Shown here: piece after piece, positions 42,932 through 57,900 of the stretch
Numbering within the stretch: the stretch's first letter is position 1
Layout: every line of letters begins with the position of its first letter
DNA from: Icerya purchasi
Taxonomy: Eukaryota > Arthropoda > Insecta > Hemiptera > Monophlebidae
Reading direction: 5' to 3'
DNA: 64,000 nucleotides
NCBI GenBank assembly: GCA_039619475.1
Contig: CM077116.1
Location: 152,041,088 to 152,105,087, forward strand
Program-made: the position numbers and the translations under genes
Notes under the pieces: model-generated
The model's input: the letters and a program-made list of their open reading frames with translations, nothing else
The model's database searches: none
Told to the model about the DNA's origin: nothing

Positions 42932-45900
42932 CATAATGATAATAATAAATAGAAATAACATTATGAAAATGTTAGAAGAAAAAATCAAGAGGGCACTGCT
43001 ATTGTAAATGCATCGGAAGGGATACGAAAAATAAATTCAATCAGAATACATATAATTCCTATTGTGTTACCGTAGCAGTTATAATTGCAAAACGCCTAAT
43101 CCATCTGCTATTGAAAAATACGTCAAGATACACGCTATCATCGGATATGCAGGAAATTTTGTTTGCCATCATTCTCGGCAGATATTTTGAGTGTATAGTG
43201 TGTGATTTTAAAATTTCACAGGTTCTTCGCCTATTTATCTATTCTAACTCATTTATGGTTTACACTACTGGTCTGTGCTGTAGCCGAGTTGCTGGAATGA
43301 CCACACTACCAGAATGACGGTGCTGAGTTCGAAAATTAGCTGAAAAAAGTAAAAGTGACTAAAATTTAATAATTTTCAATAGTTAAACGAAAATGGCAAA
43401 GTATATGCGCGTAAATTCATGTCGAACGATCTCGTACTACGCGTGTAAAATACCTGACATTCTCGACTGAACATTTTGTTACAATTCGATTTTTTTTTTC
43501 GAGCTTGTTCGGGCTTAACTTGTGACCATGCAGACTCATTTTAATGATATCCTTTGTTCATTCGAAAGTTTGCGGTGATGCTATGTAAGTACCGATGAAA
43601 ATTACTCGGTAATTAACACGAAAAAATTAGGTCCTTTTAGAAAAGTTTTTAGTAACATAACAAACGCCTTTGGCACTTGAAATATTATCAATATTAAGCA
43701 TAAGTTAATATTAATATCATGTGCCCTTTGAGTTATTTTATGTACTCAAACAACGTGAACAACACCAGTAAATGTATTATATTAATAGAAAAAAAACTCC
43801 ATATTCATTGTATGATAAGGAATGGTTCGCTTTTGTCCCTTAAACCATGAATATGGAGTTTGTGCTCCGGAACATGTCGGTGGTTTTTTTAATATTTATT
43901 AATACTTAATATATTTGTGTTATTATTGGTGTTGTTTGTGTTAATTAAGTATTAAGCATGGAAACGTAAAAAAAAAAAAAAAAGAAATTTTTAATAAGAC
44001 AAAAAATTAAAATATCGCCGGTCTTAACCGCGGATAAAAATATAGATCCGAATAATAAAGAAAAAGGTATGTAGAACTTTCTGACATGGCGCAATGGTAG
44101 TCTCGAGTTCATCCTTCGAATCTAGATTAAGCCGGCAGTAATCTTCACATTCGTACAAAAAGAAAAAGTAAAAATTTCACAAACAATGAATTGGCCACAA
44201 GTGAAAATCTTATCATGCAAATCGTGAAATAAAACGCGTAAAAAAGAAAAGAAACAATCATAATCATCATTATGAAATTTGACAAAAAAGGCGGCAAATG
44301 AAACTGCAGCAGCCCACATCTATCAGTTAATCCGTGGAGCATAATTACACGACAACAATTTAACGTCATTCCAGACTTTTCTATTCCACCTAGCTTTTAA
44401 TCGATGGGAAAATCGTTGAATACCATTTACATTCAAACTAAACAAGAATCCCTTGCTGATTTTTTTTTTTTTTTGGAGGGGAGCCGGTCAACCATGGACA
44501 TTAACCCAATGCAAGTGAAATTTTTGGATGCGTTAAGAACAGCAGTGGTATACTCTACCCAAAAGTGGCCTAACCGACTACACCACGGTAGCTGGCTTTT
44601 CCTTTGCCCCTTTTTTTACAGGGAAGGTACAGTTGAGGACATTATTTGATTGCTCACTATGTAACTGAGGTTTCTCATATCAAACCAGAAAATTTTAAAA
44701 ATCAGAATATAGTAAAAAAAGTTTCAAATCTTTTTGCATTCAGCACGTTGTATTCAAAATTTAACATCATTCCACTGGCATACAGTATGGCTTGTAATAA
44801 CGTTTTCTGTTTTTACAAATTTTTGTAAATAATAGATAGAAAATTTACGCATACATGTACATTGCCGACTACGTTATCCGTACACCAAGGGATAATTTAC
44901 TCGTATTTTTATATTATTATTATTATTATTATTGTCTTGCTTTTTCGCTGCATCCACATTTTTACACGTATAAAATCCATTATGCTGTTAGGACAAACTC
45001 ATTTCTGCTTGATCATTTACAATTATTTTGTAATAATTTAACAGTTATAAAATTTACTAACAACGGAGAAGTAATGATAAGATGGCGGTGATAATGATGA
45101 TAGTGATCACCGGGTGGGAAAAGTGAATTAATAAATAAATAACAAATTAGGTTGTAATTGAAACGCGCGTTACTTGCCTTGACGAATAGGTTACTAATTA
45201 ATTAAAATGTAAGAAAAAAAATTGAATCTTTTATTGCCCTGGGCCAAGATTGAGCCTGACGACAGCGTTGGGAACGTGAACTTTCGTACACTCGGATCGG
45301 GAAGTAATTCGTCAGACTGAAACAAATAAAAATTGAATAATAATAATAAATGACTATTATGATTCACATTATTTAAACACTTAATCATAACTAAACAATA
45401 ATAACTATAATGATATGTAGAAATAGTAAACTACGTGAGAACAGTGCGAACAAATCAAACATATCACTAACGGATAATCAAACATATAACTGAATCATTG
45501 ACAATTACAGCACGCGATAGAAATGTAAATAATATATATATATGAAAGGAGTAGAAAGATGAGAAGAGCTAAAAGAATATATAAAACAAATGTAAAAATT
45601 AAAAGAACTAAAAATTGATTAATAGAAATAGCGAAACTGCGCCAGGAATTTAATAAAGAAGTTAGATAATCTGAACTAGCTACAATTACATCCCATTCAT
45701 TTTTTTTTTACACATATATTTCAGTACAATCTTATTACAGTAAATAAATTAGCACTACTTTTGAAACAGTGTTACAACTTAATCTAACTAATTTGTAACA
45801 TGAACAGAGTAGAAACTATGTATAATTACATAACTCCTAATATTATATAGGTATATAAATAATCATACGCGCGTATAAATACTCACACGCACGCACACCA

Positions 45901-48900
45901 GGTATATGCACATACCAATAAGTTACATACATACGAGTATATTATAGAATAAATTAGATGACTAGCAGTTCATAAGGCTTTGTACGCTTAAGGCGCCTTA
46001 AGTCATCACCAGGAAGTAGCAGTTCTAAGGTTTCTAGATTTAAGTGACTGTGAAGTATTCGTGCCCTTCTGTAATATTATGACTTCATCGATCCATGGAA
46101 TGTTTAGATCTGAATGTATATATCTTCGGTGCGTTAGTACCAGAAAGCTCACGCTTCGGAGACACTTGTTTTGAGCGTGCTGAGTGATTAACCGATATTT
46201 AGTGTCTTTGAACAGCCCCAGAGTTGAATGCCATGCATCTATATCGGTCCGATAATTTGACAATAAATCATACGTTTATTAGACAGATAATCAACCAATA
46301 AATCTGTCTTAATGTATATGTATAGTTTGTTCTTTTTTCATCTTGACATGCGTCTTCCAATTCAGTCTGGAATCTAAATGCATACCTCCAGGTGTATTTA
46401 GCGGAGTCCGATCTCGGAATGGGAAGGCGATCAGGGTATGTAGGACAGATCTTAGATTTACGAAGCGTAAACATAACGTGCACCGACTTTTCTTGATTAA
46501 TCTTGATCTTCCAATTACATGTCCATATGCTAATTTTTTCTACTGCATATAGCAAGTTGGTCGTAAGCAATTTTGTTGAGTCGCCAACTGACTAGATGGC
46601 TGTGTACAAAGGTAGTACAGTCATTGTCTTGGCTGTTGTTGGAATGTCAGCTGTATACAATAAATACAGAGCAGGTTACCTAAGACACTACCCTGTAGAA
46701 CACCAGCCTGTATTGGATGACATTTGGACTTTGCATCTTCATAAGAAAATCTGAAAGATCTATCAGAGATGTACGATTCAAGAAGTTGGCACATATTTTC
46801 GGTGCAGCAGGTTGCTCATTTTATAGATTAGCCCTTCGTGCTAGACTCGGTCAAAAGCTTGCGATATGTTTAGAAAAACCGCCGGACAGTATTTTTTTTC
46901 TTCAAAGGTTGTTTCGATTAACTTAGTTATACGATGCACTTGGTCAATCGTAGAGTGCTGATTGCGGAAGCCAGACTGGTGATCTGGGTATCTTTAATAA
47001 GGGCTTGAGTCGCTTAAGGAGTAGTTTTTCAAATAATTTTGATGTGGAAGGTAAGAAAAAAAGATCGGTCGATACGAAGTTACTGCTTCTCTGTTGGTTT
47101 CTCAGGTTTCGGTAACATGATAATTTGAGCGATTTCGAAACATTTTGGTACGTATCTCATTCTAAAGCAGTCATTAAAGACATATATGTCAGCACGATAA
47201 TTCCTTTACGTGGTAATTCTGTAAGCGCTCCGACATCGCATTACTGGAACGCAAAAATCGATATACAGCAAGGTAAATGTCAAGATTTACAAATGAGTAA
47301 TAATGTGAAAATTAACGGTAACTGAGTCGTACAATCTCTCTTTTACCCACGGAAATCCGTGAATTACATAATAACGTTAGTATTAATAACACAATAGACT
47401 TTTACTTTTCGAACGATAACAATATTGCTTTTAATTATGAAATTAACACCCTGGCAGATATTTATTTATTTATTAGAGAACCTTTGCCCAGAAACAATAC
47501 GGAGCAAGGAAATTCAGTTAGATAACAATTTGATCAGTGACTGATTAAATGAAGAAACTAAGAGAAGGAGAATGATTGACAAAAAAAGGGGAATGAACCG
47601 GATACAAAAAAGTAACAATAGGTTGCAAGAAGCTTGAGTATGAAAATATAAAAAATAGAACTTTCAGTTGAAGGAGAAGAACATTCAATTTAGTTGAAGT
47701 TGCGGAAAATTGCATCATTCTGATGAAGATGAATACGAAGAAAATGTCAAAGGAAAACGAAAGTGAGAAGAAAGATAGAACACGATTAAGTCGTAATAAG
47801 CGAATAATAGGCATAAAGAAACCCATCTCTTATAGCACTTGAAAGCAGTTGACGTAAATCGGCGGATCGGTCTATGTGTAATTGTAAACGTGTGCGAGAA
47901 ATTTATAAAAATAGAGCAGTATTTACAATTACATCCGAATTCCGGCTAACTAAGTAACAATCGATTACTACGTAAAATTATCATTCTTATCAAGCTAACC
48001 ATTTTGTTTCTTATCAATTAACTGAAGTTAATGGAATAGCGCATATTCGAATATATAATTAATTTTCAATTCCGTAACGAAAGAGAAAACAACGAGCTGT
48101 TGTTGCGACACTAAAAATCGCAAAGAGACGCTGAGTATAAACAAAAATTTGTATAGTTCGTACTGACACAATCCAGCAACAGGTAGAACGGAAACTAATT
48201 AATCGTTTTCCCGGAAATTGATCCGCTAGATAACAATTTAGGAGCGAAATGCACAACTTCTATCGACGTTCTTATTCTCTGCCCTGCGCATTTGAGACTG
48301 CTAACCAATGAAGTGGATTATTTAAGACGCAATTTATTTTTTATTTTTAAAATTTAAGGTGATAATTAAAACAAAATAAAAACAAAAAAAAAACGATAGT
48401 ATATAAATTTCAGAGTAACAATGACACTTTGCCGTTTTCCTTAGAAAAATAATCGAAATGCAATATAGTCCTACCGTATCTGTAATTGCTAGTGTTATTT
48501 TATACTCGTGGAACGATATTAATTGAAACGAATACAGAGAAAATAAAAAAAATAAATTTTTTTAAAAAAAATAGCCCTTTATTTAAGCTCGTAAAAAGTA
48601 CAAAATAACTTCATTAGTGTGCGACTATCAGATACGCGTATCTTCACATTAAAATCTAAAACTACAAAAAAAAATATTCCGAAAAATAAAAGCGGGTGCC
48701 GCAGATTAATAATTAAATATTCATATTATATAATATTTAATTATTAATCTGCGGCAACCGCTTTTGTTTTTCAGAATATTTTCTAGTTTTAGTAATGTTA
48801 AGATGCGTATCTGGTAGTCGCACACTAACGAAGTTATTTTGTACTTTTTAGAGCATAAATAAAAGGCTATTTTTAAAAAGTTGTTTTCATTTTATTTATT

Positions 48901-51900
48901 TTTTAGTCTGGACTTTTTACTATATGTATTTCAATAAAAAACAATAAATGTAGAATGATTTTATTTTGCTTTATTTTATTCAATATATTGATTACAGGAC
49001 ATTTACAGAAATTTCTGTTTTATTTTATTATTAAATAATGGATCGCATTCTTTCGATTAACTTTTGTTTTTCATACAATACATAACGAATTCTCAGCACT
49101 TTTTTTTTTTTTTTTTTTTTGCTAGCGAAAAGCATTAGCCCAGCAAAAAGGAATAGACACATGGAATAGAATAGAAATTATATTTTTATTCTGTCGACAA
49201 TGGAATCAAGGAACACCCCTAGGACAGGAACAACAGAGATATGTTAGTAGGTAGAGAAAGAACATAAGAGGCGTTGAAAGGAGCAGGAAGACCAAGCTTT
49301 AAAAGATGACAATAAAGTAACTCACGCTCGCGAGATAAACCGGAGCACTCGAAAAGCACGTGACTCGCATCGCAAACATACTGGGAACCTTCAGGATCCA
49401 ATGGATAAAAAGGAGAATCAGACAAAGAAAAGCGATTTAGTGAAGAAGGAAGGAGACTATGCGAGAAACGGAGGCGAGATAATTTAGTAATTATGGACCG
49501 ACGCAAACTGGGAAACTCATAGAACCAAGGACGAGGGGGAGGAACAGGATTAATCAAGAGATAAAAGGAATTAGGATTAGCGAAAAGAGATACATAAACA
49601 GAATGCCTAAGATGGCAGGATTTAGTTGGAAGAAGAATATTGTGTGCTCGAACCCTACTAATAAAATTCACATTGGAAACAGCAGCTTTAGCAAGGAGGT
49701 CGACGGCTACATTTCCATCAATGCCTGCATGTCCCGGAATCCAAAGAAAGTTAATCTGGGTAGACGTCGATGAGGATAGATCATGAAGAAGAGAACGAAT
49801 AGAAAGGATAATAGCATCAGTGAAAGGAGAAAGGGAAGGTGGAGATAGCGCTAGAAGAACACTTAAAGAATCAGAAACAATAAGGAATTTGGAAGAACTT
49901 GCAGAAGAGGAAATATAAATAATGGCTTGTAGAATGGCAACAGATTCTGCAGTAAAGACAGAACAAAAGGACGGAAGTCTAAAAGACCGAGAATGAAAGA
50001 ACTGGGGGCACAAGAATGCCACCCCAACTCCGATCGAGCTGTTCGATCCGTCAGTAAAAATTAAAGAGTGATCACGGAATAGAGAGTTTATTGTATTATT
50101 AAATTCCATACTGACGATATGAGAGGGAGAGGATTTAAGGAAGCATGGCATGAAGATGATATTTGGTGGCTTTAACAATTTGGAATAGACGTAAGAAAAA
50201 AATGGAAGCTTGTGATGAGGAATGACAAAAGGGGAAAATTTAGAAAGGCGAAACGATATATGAGATAGTATAGGAATTTTATTGGAGGAAAAACGCCAGT
50301 GACGAAGGATAAAAGAATAAGAGGTACTGATATTTGACGAGGAAGTGTAAAAACGTTTAATGAGAAAGCGATAACCCAAATAAGATCTTCGGATGAACAG
50401 AGGACAGATATTGGATTCAGATAGAATGGCTGGGATAGGAGATGACCTCAGAGCTCCGAGACAAAGCCGAAGGCAACTGTTTTGGAGACGATCTAATTTG
50501 TAGAGAACGGATTTGGAAGCGTTGCCATATAAGAAGCTGCAATAATCCAATCTAGAGCGTATGAGAGATTTATACAACATTATTAACACAGAAGGATCGC
50601 CTCCCCGTCTCGTAGGCGAGAGAGCTTTAAGAAGGTTAAAGATTTTAAGCGAGGAAGCATATAAATGGCTGATATGATCATGGAAAGACAGACGCGGGGA
50701 TAAAGTGATACCCAGATAACGAAAAGAACTGACTATTGGAATGGAATGATTTTTTAGATTTATTTCAAATGAGCCCGGGTTGTAAGGTCGAAGAGTGAAG
50801 ACTACAGCTGCTGATTTTGGGGCGGAAATGAAGAGATGAATGTTAGAAAGGGCCTCTTCTAGAGTACTTAAGGAGCTGTTTAGTTCCTCATTGGCAACTA
50901 GAAGATTACGGGAAGAGGAGTAAACAAGGATATCATCTGCAAAAAATAAAGTTTTGGATTTTAAGGAGAGAAAACCAATTTTGGAAACATATAAATTAAA
51001 TAAAGTAGGGCTAAGGCAAGAACCTTGCGGAAGGCCCTGGAAGACCTTCCTTGAGGCGAAAAAGGAAGGAGCAGAAAAGAGGAGAGTTCTACTTTGAAAA
51101 AGATTGATAATTAGGAAGGATATGGATGCAGGGATATTTAAAGACATCATAACGTTTTTGAGCGTGGGAAGATGAACGCTTTCGTATGCACTGGCTACAT
51201 CAATAAAAGCTGCAATTGTGAATTCTTTGGAGATAAATGATTTGTAAATGTCAGCAAGGAAAAGACTGATACAATCTGGAGGGCCTAAGCCAGGACGAAA
51301 ACCAAACTGGTTGTCTGGAAGCAAGTTATTGTGTTCCAGCCACCAGACCAGCCGTTTGTTAAGCATGCTCTCAAAGAGTTTTCTCAGGCAAGAAGCTAAA
51401 GAAATGGGCCGAAAGGCAGAGGAATTATTCTTGGGAATTGGGATAACAACGAATGTGTTCCATGAATCAGGAATAGAACCAGATTGCAGGAAGGAATTAA
51501 AAATGATTAAAAGAATTTGGAGAGACTTTACAGATAGGTTTTTGAGGATGGAGTAAGAAATTTTATCATGGCCCGGACAGGAGTTGGAGGAGTTTTTCAG
51601 GGAAGAAAGAAGTTCAGAGAGGGAAAAGTTAGAGGAAAGGAAATGAGGTGATAATTGGTAAGGAGGAATTAAAGAATCCACTTCATCATAGTTAGGGACA
51701 TAATCAGGAGCTATGGAATCAAAGAAAGAAGAAAGAGTATCCTTAGGAAGACTGGAGCTAGACGGGCGTTCGGAAATAGAATTTCTAAAAGCTTCAGCCA
51801 ACTTCCACACTTTGGAAATAGGAGTCAATCGAGAAAAGGAAGAGCAAAAGGATTTCTAAGCATTTTTCTTGGCGTTTTTGAGAATATATCTGGCTCTAGC

Positions 51901-54900
51901 GTTCGAACTCTTGTAAGTCAAGAAATTATTAAAAGTAGGTTGAGAGCGGAATGATTTAAAGTTAGACAAACTTTGATTGACAGCAGCTGTGCAGTCCCCA
52001 TTCCACCACAATGATGAAGCCCTTAAAGAACGACTTTTCCGGGCTTGAGGATAGAGTGGGGAAGACTTAGAGCAGAGGAGATAGAATTAGTAAAGGATGA
52101 ATATTGTGAAATAGCATCGTTTTCTACTTGTATTGCAGGAAGGTCTGAGTCCACAATAAACCGAAATCTATTCCAATCAGTTTTATGCAGGTTCCAATCA
52201 GCATAATGCAAAGGCGTAAATGAAGATGAAAGAGAAGGGAGATGGAAGTCATTAAGAACAATGAGGATCGGAACGTGGTCACTGCCGAAGGTACCATCTA
52301 GAGTTTTCCACGAGGATTTAAGAGCTGTGTCGGAGGAAACAAAAGATAGATCGATAGAACTAGAAGTAGACGATGATTTGAAGAAGGTGTGAGAACCATC
52401 ATTTAGGAGAACTAAATTATAATTGAAAATTACTTCCTCTATAATTGTGCCATTCCTGTTATAACTGGAACAACCCCATAGAGGCGAGTGGGAGTTCCAG
52501 TCGCCGCCGACCATGAAAGGGCGAGGAATAGAATTCAAGAACAAGTCAAATGGGAAATCGCGTAAGTTATAGGACGGTGGGATATAGGAGGAGACAAGAT
52601 TAAAACTTTTACCGTGGCACAATGGGATTTTTTTTTTTTTTAAGGGATGCAAAAAAAGACAATGGAGAAACATCTGTTTTCCCAGATAACTTACGAATGA
52701 GGAATATGAAAACTTATTGCGATGCTCACTGAGGAAAAACCACTTTCTCTCTCGCTTGCTTACCAACTTAATTAGGTATGGAATGATGAGGAAAGGGCTG
52801 CGGGTCAAAGTGAAGAAATTAAGATTAAGCAAGGAATAATTAGAGATTAAATTCGCTTTAAAAAGGGTCATAACTGGAATGAAAAGGACTTTGAAAATGA
52901 TTAAATTGAAACAGACTAACCGTCTTTCCCAGCGTGTTTGAAAGAAGACCGAAGGAAAGATGAAAAAAGGAAAAAGTCAGATATTTGAGGATGAGAATAA
53001 TGCATCTAATAATTAGTATTGATTTGCACGGTTTAAAACCGAAGAAAAAAGAAGTTTTATACAATTGTGCATTGCAATCAACCATACACCGTCCTCGACT
53101 ACTGTCGAACCCAATCGAAGTTCGCAGAAAGAGGCAATGGTCATAAAAATAATGCAAAGCATATAGATCAGAACAGAAACATCTGTTAACTTTTCTCGCT
53201 TTTAACAGTATAGCTGAGAAAAGCAAATTGATCCAAACAAAAATTATGAACAATTCTCCACCGCTCTCATCACCCGCAAGTTTCAGGTTGCGAGACGAGA
53301 CAATGGTGATAATAGGAATAGGAAACATATATTTTTGGAATAAGGCGTATGATGTCTGTATTCTCAGTAATGCAATCTGGGAGAAACATAAGATTACAGA
53401 AGGAAATGTGATAGGAATTAACGGCCTGAGCTCCGGAATGCTGGTTAGCCTAGATAAAGGAATATGGAAAGAGAACGACAGAGTAGAAATTTGGGAAAAA
53501 ACATAAAATTCAATGGCAAGAACTACAGCGAATTTTATACATATGCAAGAAAAGAAATTAGAATGGAATTTCACAATCATAAGGACCATTAACGGAAATA
53601 CAGGAAGTTGACCAGTTACGTAGCCGTAGAATTCGGAGGACAGTGAGCAAATAACAGTTGGAAAAGCTTGAGCGATGCCAAGCGAAATTCAGGATTTTGA
53701 CGTAGGTTAGGAGGGGTATTTAGAAGGTTTAAGCTGAAGTCTAGCTTATCGACAGCTTCTTTTGCTGACATGGGAACGGAGGAGTTGGGATTAGGAAAAA
53801 TTAGAGTAGTTGGTACCTGTTGTTGCAAGCAAGAGTTAGGTGAGTTGGGAAGAGAATAAGAAGGAACGTTATGAGACGATGCACTGCGCGTTGATTCGGG
53901 GAATAAGAGGCCGTTACGATAATTACGATTGTTTGACGGAAGAGGAGGGAAATGCTGATTAGGAACGGGAAGAGATTTGGGAGATCGTGACCGATTGGGT
54001 CGGCGAGAAAACTTGGAAGGAGAAGAATGCAGGTTTTTTTGAGCTATATCGGAAAAAGAAAAAGCTGAGTTGGTAAGATTGGATTTTTTAATTATACTAG
54101 CTTCATTATAGGACACGTTTTCGTAAGCCATGATTTTACGAAGATGAAGCTGGTCTTGAAAAACAGGACACTGTCTATCGGTGGCTAAATGATTACCCTT
54201 GCAGTTGAGGCATTTAGAATCTGACGGCTGCGGAGCTGAACAAGAATCCAAGGAATGCAACTCATTACATTTAGGACAACGTGGTTTATTGCGACAAAAC
54301 TTGTCGGTGTGGCCAAAACGAAAACAAGCTCGGCATTGGATAGGAGGTCTTACGCTGGGTTCCAATTCTCAGCACTTGATACACTATGTATGACTAATAG
54401 CAATCTTCCCACTGATATATCACATGACTGAAAAAAAATAAAAAATGTTGTAACTTTCGAGCTTTCGGCGCTCCAAGGGTCCGAATTTAATGGTGGAAAC
54501 CTAAATATTCCAAAGTAAAGAAATACACAAGGATGCGCATTTTTTTAAACTTGTTCAAAATTTTTTTCTATAAAGCTGAGCCACCAGCGGGGTACAAATA
54601 GCGCTCTTTCTAACAGTATATCGTATGCCCGGAAAGAAAAATATTTTTTTCCAAAAGTTCGAGCTTTCGAAGCCCCGAGAGGCTAATTTTAAAGTTGGAA
54701 ACTTAGATATTCCAAATCAAAGGAATATACGTGCATGTGATTATTTTCAACCTTGTTCAAAATTTTTAGCTCTAGAAATAGCCCCGGAAAGAAGGAGCTA
54801 CGTATTAGATCTTGCGTTTTTTTGAACTTTTCGTAAACTTCGAAAGTTTCATTAAAGAAATAAAATATGGTTTTATTCTCGTCAAATAGCGCTCTTTCTA

Positions 54901-57900
54901 ACGATATATCACATGCCGAGAAAAAAAATATTTTATTCCAAAATTTCGAGCTTTCGGCGCCCCGAGGGTCTAATTTTAAAGTTGGAAACCCAGACGTTAC
55001 ATAATATTATATTGCCATCTATAACAAGCATTTCTGCAGAAGGACACTTTTTTTTAATTCATCAGGAAGTAGGTGAAAAATCGTCCGCAAGATACCCCAT
55101 AGACAGGCAGACCGACAAAGGGAGTTAAATAAAAGGCTATAAAAAGAAACCACGTTTGCACATTTCAAATTATAAACTAAACCGTTTTTCGTGCGAATGA
55201 AAATTAGTTATGTTCCGTGAATTTGTTTTGCAGAAGCCATGGAAGTGAATTTCACATCGATACTTAAGCCATGTCTAAAAATTGATTGATCAGACAAACG
55301 CTTTTTTAATACTTCGCGCAGTTTCTACAAAAATATAGCTTCGGCATTAACTTAGCAGGTACATATGTTAAAAATGATATCTGTACGTTTTTTTTTTAAT
55401 CGGCCTATGGATTTTTTAACCTTTCGTTATATTATATAATGTCTTTGATATTTTAAAATTATACCAAGTGAATTCGTTCTGGTCATCTGTACTGCAAGTC
55501 ACCACCATGTTTAACGACTACTAGTTCCACATTTGTTGTTCTATAATTTCTTACAAAAAAAAGGAAGAAAAAAAAAAGAAATGGAACTAGGCGAATATTT
55601 CGAATACTAAAAGACTCAAACGGAGGATAGCTTAACCTTTGTTTATAAGAACGGCAAAGCAAGCAAGCAGACGTCCCCAAACAGAGTTATATCGTGATTA
55701 ATAGGCGAACATTTATCTGAAATAAAAGCATAAACTTTAGATAAAGATGAAAAAAAAATAAAAGGTTCAATTCAGTTTGGTGCGGAAACTTTTTCAGACG
55801 CATCATTTGTCAAATGTCTGGTCGATAGTGAACAAATCGAACATAACACTTACTCGCACGAAACATCGCTTTTATCGCGGTCACTGATGAGAAAATTTCG
55901 CTTTTTCTTTCTTTATTGATAGAATTCTTCAAATATTCACCGGTTCATCTCGCCTTTCTAAAATTTTGTCTTCGTCGAGTCTTTTTTCGTCATCCAATTA
56001 GATTATTTCACTTCTTATGCCGGTTTTCTTTATTAATTTCTCAGCCGATTATTAAAAAAAAAACCAACAAAAAACAGAGCGGACTATCGTGATGTTTGAA
56101 AACGATTAAAAGAAATTCAAATATAAGTGTAATAACATGTTTACCGTATTTCAACGAAAATTTTGGTCCGTACGTCTCAGTTTGATAAAAAAAAAAAAAC
56201 AAAAAAAAAAAAAGCGACTTATGCAACGAGGTGCATCAAAGTTGCCCACTTTGAACTTGTCGAGAACCTGTTCTTAACGCACAAAACCGTAAGGTTTCTC
56301 CTTCCGTACGTCGCAACTTGCTTTAGCGTCGACTAATTTATAATTTATAACGTGACCAGCCTTCTATTTACCATTCCGTAGGAATTTTTCGTAATTTATT
56401 CCACCAAAAATTTGTCTGCACTGTGTAAAAGGGTAACATGGAATTATTTGCTGATTAAAATTTTTTTAATCTCTCGTCCACTGTCTTCGTGAATTTTTTG
56501 TTTTAATGACATCATTCTTGCGTCAGTGATGAAAAAAAAAAAAAAAAACAAAAAAAAACGTTATCAAGTTTGCGACTCAAGTTGTAATCAAAACTGCCTC
56601 ATAAACGGAGAAATATATATTTTTATTAATGACGTAATCAATTGAAACTCCCCTGTTTCAGGATTAAATTATTAATTTTTCCGCAATTTAAATTTCTGAA
56701 ATATTCTAACGAAATCAACTCTTTTTCATGGAACATTTACACATTTACTGAATTAAATATCCAAATGTTTTCAAAAAAATTGACAAATATCATCGTAAAG
56801 AATTTTTCTTTATTTTTTAATATAACACGTTTACTTGGTTAATATTTAGGATTACGTAATAATTCAATACTGCGTGTCGTCTACGCTTTATAAAGTTGTT
56901 CCCCGCAACTTCGTCTTCTTTGCCGAAATGTTTATTAAAGTCAACTGAGCATCATTTCTGAAGGTCCCATGGCTTTCATCGCTACAATCATCAAGTTTTT
57001 GCTTCTTCATGACCATTCCGATTTCCTCATACATTCCTTATTCTATAAACCGCCCGTCTACTTACTCGTTTGCTTCCTCCTACCTCGGGCTTTAAATTTG
57101 AATAATTTTTATTTCCTCGCTTTATTTTTTTTTTTAATTATTATTATCTGTTAATAAACATGGTCGTGTGAGAAACTTCTTTCTCTCTCCGGGTAACATG
57201 TCTGTCACCGTTGAAGAAAACAAAAAGCTTATCTCAACCTAAAAGCGCACGCAGTCATCATTTTAAAATGATATAAAATCGCCAATTGGCATTTGGTTCG
57301 CTCCTCTTTATCTTACACGTGCATAGAATACTCCGTTATAAATCGATTTCGAATTGTTCACACGGGGTAATGAATCTCCCGTAATTACACATTCAAATCC
57401 GGTCGCATGCCTGATTCTTCCGACCTCTCCATCGACTACTTAAAGAGGAAAAAAAAAATCGCGTTACCAGTAAAGTTACTCGATATATAATTATTCAATA
57501 AAATCGATTATTAACTAATGACGAATACAGTTTTTTTCTCTTTACTTACGCCAGAAATTAATAAAATATTATCTAGAAAGTTTGTGTGTTTATATTTTTA
57601 CCGTAGTAATTCATTTAAATTTTTACGTTTAATTCGTATTTGTAAACATTTTATTTTAATTTTTTTTTTATTTTTCATACAATGCATTTTACACTTTTCT
57701 GATTTCGTCACTTCACTGACAAAACCTCTCGTAGGTCGCGCTTATATTACATCGGAAAATAATAAATTATCCATTGAAAACTTCTATATGGATCACAGTT
57801 GAAAACCGAAGCAAAACCCGTAGTTTAGTTTGTGAGATTAGACAGGCGGACGACAAATTTTTCGACTTTCACTTATATATGTACCATATTAACGTGCTTT